Source: Schlesneria sp.
GTDB lineage: Bacteria > Planctomycetota > Planctomycetia > Planctomycetales > Planctomycetaceae
Direction of reading: 5' to 3'
DNA: 64,000 nucleotides
Assembly: GCA_028291515.1 (NCBI GenBank)
Contig: JAQGHU010000044.1
Coordinates: 1 to 64,000 of the forward strand
The notes beneath the pieces were generated by a model. The model was not told the origin of the DNA. It searched no databases and was given only the letters and a program-made list of their open reading frames with translations. Within the stretch, counting starts at the first letter, position 1; each line of letters begins with the position of its first letter. Shown one piece after another: positions 17,134 through 25,737 of this stretch. A program made the position numbers and the translations under genes.

Positions 17134-17482
17134 CGCTTGAAAGTAGCAGAGGCCTGTGAGATGGGCAAGGTGTTGCTTGGCTCTGCCGTTACGCCAGCCG
17201 CTTCGTTGCAACTTCGTTGTGTGAAAATGGGACGCTGCTGCGTCCTTGAACCGGCGGCAATCCCATCAAGGTTTGTGCCATCTGCTGTCATCTCTTATAG
17301 AGAACTCGCAAATCAGCTCAGAAATGTTGTGATCTGGACATCATGACACGACGTTTAGCAATTCAGGCATGTCTGGCACGATTCGAGCATAGTCACGCTG
17401 AAGTCATATCGACTGATTCAGGACCGCTCTTCCAGTTCCTGTGTCCATGATTCGTCCGTTCCCTTTTTCTACGGGGCCGATC

Positions 17483-19246
17483 ATGACCGTTGAGCCTGTG
17501 TCTGTCTCTCCGGTGTCGCAACCTGCGGTTCCCCAGTCGAGAAGTCGACTGCGGCGACTGATCTGTTCACAGAACCCGTTCTACTTACTCAGCGTCTGTT
17601 TTGTCTTGCATGCCTCTGCGCAGTGGTTTCACTCGGACAGTGGCGAATCGTTCTCACCGTGGCCGCTGCTTGGTCTGACAGTGGGATATATCGCGCTGCT
17701 GGCCGTCACGGGGTTTGTGATCGTGAGATTTGGCAAGGTCTGGGACGACGCTCGCTCGATTCTATTGTTGATCCTGTTGCTGTTTGTCGAGATGTCGTTG
17801 ATCTTTGACGAAACGCTGGTCAGAGAACCCGATACCGGTAGGCGACTATTGATCGCCGGGTTGATCTTTTCGATGGTGCTTTCCGAGATCCTGCTGCTGG
17901 GCCTGAAGATCCGTCTGCCGTGGTTGTTTCGAGTTCCTTATCATCTATTGCTTGGGTTGTTGTTCCTGTATCCGCTGCTGCTGGCCGGTAAGAACACGCT
18001 GCAAATGCAGACGGTGTCGTGGTTGATTCTGGCGTTTCCCACCGTTGCGGGCGGGATCTTGCTGACGCTGCTGCCAGCGATTCGGCGAGGCCCGAAGTAC
18101 ACGCAGGACAATGGCACGCCCTGGCGATGGCCCTGGTATCCTTGGTCCTTATTTGTGTTTCTGGCCTTCTGCATCGCCTTTCGAACCTACGCGATCAGCC
18201 TGTCGTTCGATCCGGTGTTTGGCGAATCACTGACGGCCGCTTTAAGCTTCGAATCGACGTTTGGCCTGTATTTTCTGATTCCGCTTGTGTTCGCTGTCGG
18301 CCTGCTGCTGATGGAAGCCGGGTTGGTTTCGAAACACGACGGAGCAATTCGACTGGCCTTGTGGGTTCCAATGATCTGCTTGGTGATGGCACTGCCGCCT
18401 GCATCGGCGTCGGGGACTTATCAGGCCTTTGCTTTGCGAGTGACCGAGCAAGTTGGATCGCCAATCTGGTTGACCTTGCTGCTGTCTGCTGCGTTTTATG
18501 GCTATGCGATGGTTCGCCGCGTCGTGACCGCGAATGTGTTGATGGCCTGGTCGCTGATCGCTGCCTCTCGCATTAGTCCTCAAATGCTCAATGTGACGTT
18601 GTCGACACAGCCGATTATCTGGCCGCTGGTATTGCTGGCCGTGATCGAATTTGCGAGAGGGATTCAGCGAGGCAACTCGCGCGAGGTCTTTGTCAGTCTG
18701 ATGATCGTCATCGCCGCGCTGCAGCCATGGCTGCAGCCAATGGGACAGACGAATACTCGATCGCTGCTGATCGTGGGTGGGCTAGTGACGATCGCTCTGT
18801 TGGGGACCGGCGCGGCCTTTCGAGATGATTTTGCCTGGTTGCTCCGGATCGTCGGCGGGCCGTTGTTGTTGCTGGTCACGATGGCCGGCGCGGTCTTGAG
18901 CCATGGGGCAGGTTCACTGTCGGCGATCTGGTACACAGTCGCGGTGGTCGCTATCACGACGGTCATCGCCTTCGCGTACGGTGCCGCAGTCCAGATGCGG
19001 CTGTATCAACTGTGCGGTTGGACCAGCGGGTTGTTGGGGACGCTCGTGATCATCGTTGAGGCCGTTTCTCTGCTATTGCATGAGAGTGGTTGGAGGGGAG
19101 CGACCTCGTTCTCAGTCGGGATCGGCTGGTTCGTGGTTGCCGTCGTCATCAGTTGCTGGAAGGCGGGTTGGCTGCGATCCCTTGGCCCTTGGTTCGGGGG
19201 GATGCTGACATCGCGGTCCGAGCGGCTAGACCTCAATTTCTATTAG
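17483..19246 (+). CDS. Polytopic membrane protein, unknown function
   Basis: 587 residues from ATG 17483 (MTVEPVSVSPVSQP); GTG 17441 and ATG 17447 are possible earlier starts without a clear RBS. After a soluble, proline-rich N-terminus of about 30 residues the protein has roughly 15 hydrophobic helices with short loops, among them FYLLSVCFVLHASAQWF, LLGLTVGYIALLAVTGFVIV and LLLVTMAGAVLSHGAG. No transporter signature, nucleotide-binding motif or charged catalytic cluster is recognisable. It converges on the ABC permease gene, with 15 bases between the two stops, so it is not part of that operon. A role in lipid or polysaccharide handling would be a guess. Confidence 0.7.
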   Translation: MTVEPVSVSPVSQPAVPQSRSRLRRLICSQNPFYLLSVCFVLHASAQWFHSDSGESFSPWPLLGLTVGYIALLAVTGFVIVRFGKVWDDARSILLLILLLFVEMSLIFDETLVREPDTGRRLLIAGLIFSMVLSEILLLGLKIRLPWLFRVPYHLLLGLLFLYPLLLAGKNTLQMQTVSWLILAFPTVAGGILLTLLPAIRRGPKYTQDNGTPWRWPWYPWSLFVFLAFCIAFRTYAISLSFDPVFGESLTAALSFESTFGLYFLIPLVFAVGLLLMEAGLVSKHDGAIRLALWVPMICLVMALPPASASGTYQAFALRVTEQVGSPIWLTLLLSAAFYGYAMVRRVVTANVLMAWSLIAASRISPQMLNVTLSTQPIIWPLVLLAVIEFARGIQRGNSREVFVSLMIVIAALQPWLQPMGQTNTRSLLIVGGLVTIALLGTGAAFRDDFAWLLRIVGGPLLLLVTMAGAVLSHGAGSLSAIWYTVAVVAITTVIAFAYGAAVQMRLYQLCGWTSGLLGTLVIIVEAVSLLLHESGWRGATSFSVGIGWFVVAVVISCWKAGWLRSLGPWFGGMLTSRSERLDLNFY

Positions 19247-19261
19247 CAGTTTCTGTCGGTA

Positions 19262-22003
19262 CTAGCGCCCAAAGGAAATCCTGGTTCTTCGCGAATCGAA
19301 GACGAAGTAGATCAGGGCGGCAGTGATCCAGAGGAGGTGGTAAGTCAGGACCGCCCCTTGCAGGCCTTTGGGTTTGGGGATGGCGATCTGAGGTGTGTCG
19401 GTCGAGTCGACTTCGTAGTAGTTTCGGTCTCGCAGATCGTAGTATCGCGTGCCGACGGGGAAAGATTTGGTAAACGTTGATTCCGGAATGGTCGGGTTGA
19501 TCTCTACGAGTTCGAAGTTGGTTTCCTGGGTAGCGATGAGTTCGAGTTCGTCGGAGTTGGCAGCATCGCCCGATCTGGCGTAGCTCTGCTGAATGATCTG
19601 TTTGGGGTAGGCGATCGGCCCGGCGTCGAGCCAATTGTTGCAGGTGATGATCTGACGGATTGTGATCTGGTGGTCGGCCATTCGAAATGATTCATGTTGC
19701 AGATGGACCGGCCAGTCGTTGCGGGTCAGATTCAGCGTGATCTGGTAACGATGATCGTAGTCTGTTTGAGTTCCAACTGGTGCAGGGAACGGCTTCTGTT
19801 CACCCTGCATGTCGAGAAGCTGTTCGCCATCGACTTCTCGCAAGATCACCGTTCGTTGAGGCATCGGGTTGGAAAGCTGAGACAACATGCCGCTGAGTGC
19901 CGGCAATGAGGGAATTAGAGTGCGAATGAGTTTGTCCGGTGTGACAAATGGATCGGGCGGCGGTTCGGGCATGGACATGACTGTTCCGTCCATGTTGGCA
20001 CTCGAAGGGTGGGGCGTGAAGTCACGCCGAACTGATCCGTCGTATGTTGTCCTCGTCACGACTTGCCCATCGGCGTTGAATTGCGTCCATGCGCGGCGAG
20101 TTCCATCGGTGTAGAAGTCATACATTTGTTGTTCGACCCGCATCTTTTGTGCTGGTCGTCTTCGCGACACGGGGCTGTGGCCAGACGCATAAGAAGTCGG
20201 AAAGCGTTCCGTTCTAATCACCGCGCGAAGATGCAGGTGTTTCAGCAACTCGTCTCGTTCATGGATGCGAATATCGATATCGGTCAGATCGGGTGGTTCG
20301 GCACAGAGCGCGTTCGAGTTCCAAACGAATAGGGTCAGTAGCAGGAGCGCGCGGCCCGATGGCAGGACGATCGGAGGAACGACCATGCGACGGGCGAAGA
20401 GAGTAGCACCGACGATCAGTGCGACAACGACACCATACACAAGCGGGTAGCCCGCGGAAGTGAGGTCGGCGGTTCCTGTGTCGCGCTCCAGTTGATTGAG
20501 CCGGTTGTAGACATTCATTGTGGACAATTGAGGATAGACCGGAATCGACTGCAGAATACTGTCCAGCAGGAAAAAGAGCATGAGCGCCGCGACAGCGGCG
20601 GGAATGGGCCGCCGCCAGCGGCAGATCACCGCGACTGTGAACGTATAGATCATGGTGTGCAGCAGAGGTATGCAGGCGGCGAATGCAATGCCGACGCGGC
20701 CAAGATCGGATTGATAGGATGACGATTTGGCGAGCAGCGCGGGGATGATATCGAGCGTGATCAATAGGGCGGCCAATCCGACGACGAATTTCGTCCAGAA
20801 CCAGCGGGTCGGTGAGATGGGTCGAGACCGCCAGAACTGTTCCAAGCCAGATTTCAGCTCTGATGAAAAGATCGCCACGGCAACGATTGCTCCCCACAAG
20901 TACCCAACGATCCAAGTGCTGGATGGCAGTTCTCCGGCAAATTGGGCCGCCAGAGAAGCCTGCCCGCGCATCTCATTCAGCGTAACACAGGTGATCAGAC
21001 CGGCCATCAAGAATCCGACCAGGCAGAGTGAGACCGATTGTCGAGTATTCAGCCAGACGAGCGCGCCGATTTGACCGGGCCAGCGGAATCCGAGTCCGGG
21101 CAGCAAGCCACCTAGTCGACGTATTAATCCGGCGATTCGTCCGGTGGCGAGAGAGCGCGAGAGATCGAGTCGGCATCCGTATCGTCTGGCGAATATCGTC
21201 CCCAATCCAAGCGTGATCAAAACGTTGATGACCACTGGTCCGAGGATCAGCGGGGCCAATTCGAGATCTGTGTAGATCGAGCCATCCCACTCCCCGTATC
21301 CCCAAGTGATCGCGAAGTTTCCTGGCAAGACAGCGCTGATCCAGTCCGCCGCGAAGTAGGATCCCGCTCGCTCCATGCTTGATCGGATTGAGGAAAGTGA
21401 AGTTGAGATCAAGGCGACGAGGGCACCGACCAGGCCGGCGGATTCTTCAGATCGGCACCAGCTTCCGACAAGAGACAGTAGGGTGACAGTGTGGATGGCC
21501 AGTACGACGGCAATCGCGGTCGTGGTCCAGAGAAAACAGATTGCATCGATCCGAGAAATACTGGGCCGATCAGGAAGTCGGATCGTGGTGGCCCCCAAGC
21601 CGTAGTCGGCTGGTCGCAATTCTGCCTGCTCAATCAAGCCGCTAGCCAACAACGTCGTGATCAGCAGTGCGCCGCACAGAATTGGAATTGTCAGACAACC
21701 CCAGGCTCCCAGCAATCGTCCCCAGGCGATCTGCCTTAACGAAACGGGGAGTGCCGCCGAGAAGCGTAGGGTTCGTTGTGAGGACTCACCATTGGCCGTG
21801 GACATGGCGAGCAAAATCGCGCCCAGCCAGGTGAACATGAGGCAAGACCCGAAGTACGACGCGACGAAGGCTCGCGTGTGGTACTCGACTTCGTACGCGA
21901 TGCAATAGCCGAGATTCAGGAAGAGCAGGCCCAGAGCGCACCAGAAGAACTGGCGACGTTCGGACCATTCTTTGATCAGCAGACTGCGAAATGCTGGTGA
22001 CAT
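19262..22003 (-). CDS. ABC-2-type transporter permease fused to a periplasmic C-terminal domain
   Basis: 913 residues from ATG 22003. Residues ~1-570 hold about twelve membrane helices in two ABC-2/ABC-transporter-permease-like halves (first starts FRSLLIKEWSERRQFFWCAL, second about IGALVWLNTRQSVSLCLVGF). After a helix near 570-590 comes a ~280-residue extracytoplasmic region rich in beta strands (MRVEQQMYDFYTDGTRRAW, TTYDGSVRRDF, YQITLNLTRNDWPVHLQHES) that resembles LolA/outer-membrane lipoprotein-sorting-like folds. One final membrane helix follows (LTYHLLWITAALIYFVF) near the end. It is last gene of the GntR-ATPase-permease operon. Substrate unknown; the soluble domain may bind a lipid or a cell-wall ligand. 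Confidence 0.75.
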   Translation of the reverse strand: MSPAFRSLLIKEWSERRQFFWCALGLLFLNLGYCIAYEVEYHTRAFVASYFGSCLMFTWLGAILLAMSTANGESSQRTLRFSAALPVSLRQIAWGRLLGAWGCLTIPILCGALLITTLLASGLIEQAELRPADYGLGATTIRLPDRPSISRIDAICFLWTTTAIAVVLAIHTVTLLSLVGSWCRSEESAGLVGALVALISTSLSSIRSSMERAGSYFAADWISAVLPGNFAITWGYGEWDGSIYTDLELAPLILGPVVINVLITLGLGTIFARRYGCRLDLSRSLATGRIAGLIRRLGGLLPGLGFRWPGQIGALVWLNTRQSVSLCLVGFLMAGLITCVTLNEMRGQASLAAQFAGELPSSTWIVGYLWGAIVAVAIFSSELKSGLEQFWRSRPISPTRWFWTKFVVGLAALLITLDIIPALLAKSSSYQSDLGRVGIAFAACIPLLHTMIYTFTVAVICRWRRPIPAAVAALMLFFLLDSILQSIPVYPQLSTMNVYNRLNQLERDTGTADLTSAGYPLVYGVVVALIVGATLFARRMVVPPIVLPSGRALLLLTLFVWNSNALCAEPPDLTDIDIRIHERDELLKHLHLRAVIRTERFPTSYASGHSPVSRRRPAQKMRVEQQMYDFYTDGTRRAWTQFNADGQVVTRTTYDGSVRRDFTPHPSSANMDGTVMSMPEPPPDPFVTPDKLIRTLIPSLPALSGMLSQLSNPMPQRTVILREVDGEQLLDMQGEQKPFPAPVGTQTDYDHRYQITLNLTRNDWPVHLQHESFRMADHQITIRQIITCNNWLDAGPIAYPKQIIQQSYARSGDAANSDELELIATQETNFELVEINPTIPESTFTKSFPVGTRYYDLRDRNYYEVDSTDTPQIAIPKPKGLQGAVLTYHLLWITAALIYFVFDSRRTRISFGR

Positions 22004-22050
22004 GATGGGGGCTCGAGAGACGAGTGACGAGGCCTTGTGAGGAGGAGAAC

Positions 22051-22965
22051 TCAGGCTTTGGAGGCCATGGCGGTGTCGCTCCATTTTTCGGGTCGGCCGA
22101 TGACGTAGGCTTCGAAGATGTCGTCCAGGGTCATGCCGGACGCAGAGACCAGATGACCTTCGGATGTTAGCTCGTCTAGGAAATGTCCCGCGTCGTCGAT
22201 GACGATTTCGAATTGTTCTCCCGCGCGGCGGACGTCGAGCAGGCCGGTCGGGGCAGGGCGTTGCCGGACGATTTCCGCTGAGAGGACCAATCGCTGCACA
22301 TCTTCTCGAAGCGATTCCGTCGGACCTTGCCGCACGATGCGGCCGCGATCGAGGATCGCCACTTGATCGGCGACCGCTTCGACTTCGTCCAGCAGGTGTG
22401 AGCTGTAGATGACTGTTCGGCCTTCGGCCTGCAGATGTTCGACAAGGTCGCGATTGAACTCTTTGCGCGACACGGGATCGAGGCCGAGTGCGGGATCGTC
22501 GAGGATCACGACTTGCGGAGCATGGGCCAGGGCCACCGCGAGTCCGAGCTTGACGGACTGGCCCTTCGACAAGCGTTCAATCCGGACCTGTCGGGGGATG
22601 TCGAATCGCTTGAGGTAACTATCGGCGAGCGAGGTATTCCAATGAGGATAGAACGGCTGTAGAAAGCGGCAGAGTTCGATGGCGGTCATCCAGCCGTACA
22701 TCGATTGATCTTCGGCTAGATAGCCGACTCGACGACGAAGTTCTACAGATTCGGTGGCGGGGTTGCAGCCCGCGACCTTGAGGCTGCCGGAATCGACGGG
22801 GAGCAGGCCCAGTAGAGCGCGAATCATCGTCGTTTTGCCGGTGCCATTGCGTCCGAGCAACGCCACAGTCTGACCCGCGGGGACCTCTAGAGTGACATCC
22901 TGCAGGACCACGTGTGGGCCGAATGATTTATGCAGATGTTGAACGGAGATGGCAGAGTCGCTCAT
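22051..22965 (-). CDS. ABC transporter ATP-binding protein (YtrB/CcmA-like)
   Basis: 304 residues. Walker A GRNGTGKTT (38-46), Q-loop GYLAEDQ (Q87), signature LSKGQ (132-136), Walker B VVILDDPALGLDP (152-164) and switch His in VIYSSHLLDE. The Walker B catalytic glutamate is replaced by aspartate (Asp157). The C-terminal ~70 residues form the extension seen in drug/lipid-export ATPases of the YtrB/NatA type. It lies between the GntR regulator (56 bases upstream) and the permease (47 bases downstream); all three should form one envelope-stress-type operon. Confidence 0.9.
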   Translation of the reverse strand: MSDSAISVQHLHKSFGPHVVLQDVTLEVPAGQTVALLGRNGTGKTTMIRALLGLLPVDSGSLKVAGCNPATESVELRRRVGYLAEDQSMYGWMTAIELCRFLQPFYPHWNTSLADSYLKRFDIPRQVRIERLSKGQSVKLGLAVALAHAPQVVILDDPALGLDPVSRKEFNRDLVEHLQAEGRTVIYSSHLLDEVEAVADQVAILDRGRIVRQGPTESLREDVQRLVLSAEIVRQRPAPTGLLDVRRAGEQFEIVIDDAGHFLDELTSEGHLVSASGMTLDDIFEAYVIGRPEKWSDTAMASKA

Positions 22966-23021
22966 TGTTTGCCTCGCTTGGTGAAGTCGTCAGAACCTTG
23001 ATTGCAATACATCTTCCCCGG

Positions 23022-23417
23022 TTACTGTTGCTGCTTTCGAGCCGCGGCCAAGGCGGACGTCAATCGGGCTCGGAAGTCCACTGCGGAATAGCCCAGCATC
23101 ACCCCTTGGTGGATGAGGGCATCAAATTCCTTCTGGAACTTTTCCCGCTGGAGCGCCAATTGGGCATCCGCTTGCGTCTTCGGTGGGCAGACGTAGGTTC
23201 CGTCGCCATGTCGAAGTTCGATCAGGCCCTCAGCGGCCAGTCGTTCGTAGATCCGAAACACCGTATTGACGTTGACGGCTAGTTGCTGCGCCAGTTCCCG
23301 GACCGAGGGGAGCTTTTGTCCCTCCGTCAACAACCCTGACAAGCACTGCGACCGCAGCTGCTCGGCAATCTGTCGAGAGATGGGAATGGACGATCCGCGT
23401 TCGATGTGCACAAACAT
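23022..23417 (-). CDS. GntR-family transcriptional regulator, YtrA subfamily
   Basis: 131 residues. N-terminal winged helix: PISRQIAEQLRSQCLSGLL, EGQKLPSVRELAQQLAVNVN, TVFRIYERLAAEGLIELRHG, DGTYV. The effector part is only ~50 residues (QREKFQKEFDALIHQGVMLG), as in YtrA regulators, which repress adjacent ABC-transporter genes and respond to cell-envelope antibiotics. It is first gene of the operon with the ATPase and permease. A near-perfect 10-bp inverted repeat overlaps its own promoter (23428-23471), so autorepression is likely. Confidence 0.9.
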   Translation of the reverse strand: MFVHIERGSSIPISRQIAEQLRSQCLSGLLTEGQKLPSVRELAQQLAVNVNTVFRIYERLAAEGLIELRHGDGTYVCPPKTQADAQLALQREKFQKEFDALIHQGVMLGYSAVDFRARLTSALAAARKQQQ

Positions 23418-23427
23418 TGGGACACCT

Positions 23428-23471
23428 CACAAGTGTTCACAGTACTATAACAGTTGTGAAATAGGTGTCAA
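23428..23471 (-). promoter_or_regulatory. Sigma-70-type promoter with overlapping GntR operator
   Basis: On the reverse strand TTGACA (23471-23466) and TATAGT (23449-23444) are separated by 16 bases. The inverted repeat CACAAGTGTT (23428-23437) and AACAGTTGTG (23449-23458), with one mismatch between arms and an 11-base centre, covers the -10 element and start site. The regulator's ATG begins only 11 bases beyond the operator. This layout suits repression by the YtrA-like protein encoded immediately downstream. Confidence 0.72.
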
Positions 23472-23805
23472 TGTTTTTGGGGCGAGAATCTGGCGCGAAG
23501 GTCGGTCCCTTTTGTGAGCCAAGGGTTCGAGGAATGATGCTTCAGCCTCTGTCCTCAGGCCCAAGGGGGGGCGGAACATTACCTGGCCGGGGCCCTTCGG
23601 CCGCCCCTTGGGTCTGAAAACTACGCGCCCGAACGATCGTTCGGATCATGAAGTGTAGGACGCTGAAAATGCGTCAAGCGTTGCTCGTTGAGCCTAAAAA
23701 CGGCACGTTGACGATAGGATATTAGATGCCAATGCCGGATCGACAACCGCTGTGTCGCGTGAAGCCATGAGGTCGGTCGAAGCCGTGACGATAGCCGAAC
23801 CGCGA
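23472..23805. other. Intergenic region with a GC-rich inverted repeat
   Basis: No gene seen. At 23556-23615 the arms CAGGCCCAAGGGGGGGCGG and CCGCCCCTTGGGTCTG form a GC-rich hairpin around a ~26-base loop. This could be another dispersed palindrome or a terminator for the DUF1508 gene, although no T-run follows the stem. Confidence 0.5.
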
Positions 23806-24138
23806 CTAAGTGAGATCCTCGACAGCGGCAGTCGGTGCGTTGGCCTTAACCGATTCGATCCCTGTTTCCATGGCCGTCTTTGATGAGTACATTTGGCTTC
23901 GTCCAAGTGCTTCGCCGTTCGCGGCTTTGAGAACGAAGTAGGGCTCGTCGGCACTTGATGTCTTGCGCTCATAGCGGGCATCGTTCGGTGCGTTGACCTT
24001 CACCGACTCAATCCCCTTGTTCGCATTAGCCTTGGCCGTGAACTGCTCGCTGCTGAGGATGATCTCGCCGTTTCCGGCTTTCAGATGGAAGTAGAACTGA
24101 CTGTTGGAAGATTTTGCGATCTCGAACTTCGCTGCCAT
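23806..24138 (-). CDS. DUF1508 (YegP-like) protein
   Basis: 110 residues built from two DUF1508 repeats: FEIAKSSNSQFYFHLKAGNG with EIILSSEQFTAKANANKGIE, and RKTSSADEPYFVLKAANGEA with LGRSQMYSSKTAMETGIESV. Each repeat ends with KxNAP. The family forms a small beta-beta-alpha tandem fold (E. coli YegP) of unknown biochemical role. Well-placed GAGGAGG upstream of the ATG (about 24142-24148) indicates strong translation. No operon partner. Confidence 0.9.
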   Translation of the reverse strand: MAAKFEIAKSSNSQFYFHLKAGNGEIILSSEQFTAKANANKGIESVKVNAPNDARYERKTSSADEPYFVLKAANGEALGRSQMYSSKTAMETGIESVKANAPTAAVEDLT

Positions 24139-24467
24139 GTCGACCTCCTCTATGATGAAAAGTGACTGTCATGCGCAGGGTCGGCGAACGGAACGCCTTG
24201 AGAATACGTCCGCGGGGCAGATTTCTCAATCTTTAACGCCATCGTGAGCGAATCTAGCGGAGAGTGCGCCGTCTACTCTCAGTCTTCAGTCCCGGTAGGG
24301 ACGACAGAAGACGATTGTGTCAAAATGACTTCGGCCTCTCATCAACGAGTGATCTGTCGTCCCTCCGGGACTTCGAACTTGATTCGGGCCAGACCCACCG
24401 TTGAAACGGTGGGCTATTATCCGTCGTCCCTACCGGGACTGTAGACCGACGCGACAACCAACGCCGA
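24139..24467. other. Intergenic region, mostly occupied by a dispersed palindromic repeat
   Basis: 329 bases between the DUF1508 and alcohol-dehydrogenase genes. Apart from the RBS of the former, its main content is the composite repeat annotated at 24288-24441. No open frame of coding character. Confidence 0.6.
24288..24441. repeat. Composite palindromic repeat (AGTCCCGGTAGGGACGAC family)
   Basis: The module AGTCCCGGTAGGGACGAC (24289-24306) recurs inverted twice, as GTCGTCCCTCCGGGACT (24357-24373) and GTCGTCCCTACCGGGACT (24423-24440). Between the two inverted copies is the hairpin CCCACCG / CGGTGGG (24394-24413). Nested arms of this kind are characteristic of mobile palindromes rather than regulatory hairpins. 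Confidence 0.75.
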
Positions 24468-25529
24468 TTACTCGGACTTGAGGGACGCCATGTCGATTGA
24501 GAAGCGGTATTTCACGTCTTGCTTAATCATCCGCGCGTAGGCTTCGTTGATCTTCTGAATGGGGATCACTTCCACGTCGGAGGTGATGTTGTGTTCACCA
24601 CAGAAGTTGAGCATCTCCTGCGTTTCGGCGATGCTACCGATGGGCGAACCGGACAGGCTGCGGCGTCCCATGATCAGGCCGAATGCCGAGACGGGCAGGG
24701 GCTTATCGGGGGCACCGACCAGCGTGATGTTACCGTCGCGAGTCAGCAGGTTGATGTAGGCGTTGATGTCATGTTCCGCGGCGACGCAATCGAGGATGAA
24801 GTCGAAGCTGCCCGCGTGCTTCTGCATCTCGTCGGCGTTGCGGGAGACGACGACTTCGTCAGCACCAAGCCGTAAGGCGTCGTCCTTCTTGTTGGGCGAT
24901 GTCGTGAAGACGACTGTGTGAGCTCCGAAGGCATGCGCGAATTTGACTCCCATGTGGCCCAATCCGCCCAGCCCGACGACGCCGACTTTCTTGCCCTCGG
25001 TGACGCCCCAGTGACGCATCGGCGAGTAAGTCGTGATGCCGGCACACAACAGCGGTGCGGCAGCGGAGAGATTGAGGTTGGCCGGGATGTGGAGCACGAA
25101 TCCTTCGTCGACGACCACGCTCTCTGAGTAACCTCCATAAGTCACTGCGGCTGTCTTGTGCCGGTCTGGCGAACCGTATGTGAGAACCTGGTTGGGGCAA
25201 AACTGTTCCAGGCCAGCGCGACAGTTGGGGCAGGTATGATCCGAATCGACCAGGCAACCGACGCCGACGCGGTCTCCTTGCTTGAACTTCGTCACGCCTG
25301 ATCCAACATTGGTCACCCGACCGACAATTTCGTGGCCGGGCACGCAGGGGTACACTGCGGGCATTATCGCGTGCCATTCGTCACGTGAGTAATGCAGATC
25401 GGAATGGCAGACGCCGCAGAACAGGATTTCAATCTGTACGTCGCGATCAGTCGGATTGCGACGCTGGATTGTGTCCGCAGCCAGGGGCGAGGTTGCACTG
25501 GCAGCAGAGTAGGCTTTGGCTTTGTACAT
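24468..25529 (-). CDS. Zinc-dependent NAD(P)-alcohol dehydrogenase (YahK/cinnamyl-alcohol-dehydrogenase type)
   Basis: 353 residues from ATG 25529; an open extension to 25841 crosses the divergent promoter region and is rejected. Catalytic zinc ligands lie in FCGVCHSDLHYSRDEW and PGHEIVG; the structural zinc site is CLVDSDHTCPNCRAGLEQFC. Rossmann motif VGLGGLGHMGVKFA at ~175-188 and substrate domain to the end. This is the medium-chain CAD/YahK subgroup, usually NADP-dependent and broad for aldehydes. It is divergent from an AraC regulator at 25738, with 208 bases between, a common pairing for aldehyde-responsive dehydrogenases. Confidence 0.93.
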   Translation of the reverse strand: MYKAKAYSAASATSPLAADTIQRRNPTDRDVQIEILFCGVCHSDLHYSRDEWHAIMPAVYPCVPGHEIVGRVTNVGSGVTKFKQGDRVGVGCLVDSDHTCPNCRAGLEQFCPNQVLTYGSPDRHKTAAVTYGGYSESVVVDEGFVLHIPANLNLSAAAPLLCAGITTYSPMRHWGVTEGKKVGVVGLGGLGHMGVKFAHAFGAHTVVFTTSPNKKDDALRLGADEVVVSRNADEMQKHAGSFDFILDCVAAEHDINAYINLLTRDGNITLVGAPDKPLPVSAFGLIMGRRSLSGSPIGSIAETQEMLNFCGEHNITSDVEVIPIQKINEAYARMIKQDVKYRFSIDMASLKSE

Positions 25530-25737
25530 GTTGATTAATGCTCCGTGTGGATGGTTTGCGGACAGGCTGGCAATAGATGGAAACTGCCACGGTGGACGCC
25601 AGCATGGTATGTCGAGTTTGCAAAAAATCGGTAGCACGATCGTCCGAAGCGATTGCCTAATCCTCCACGACTTTCGGAATGGAGGATAACCGTGAGAACT
25701 CTTGTCCCTTATACTTAGCGTCCGTAGTGGACAAATC

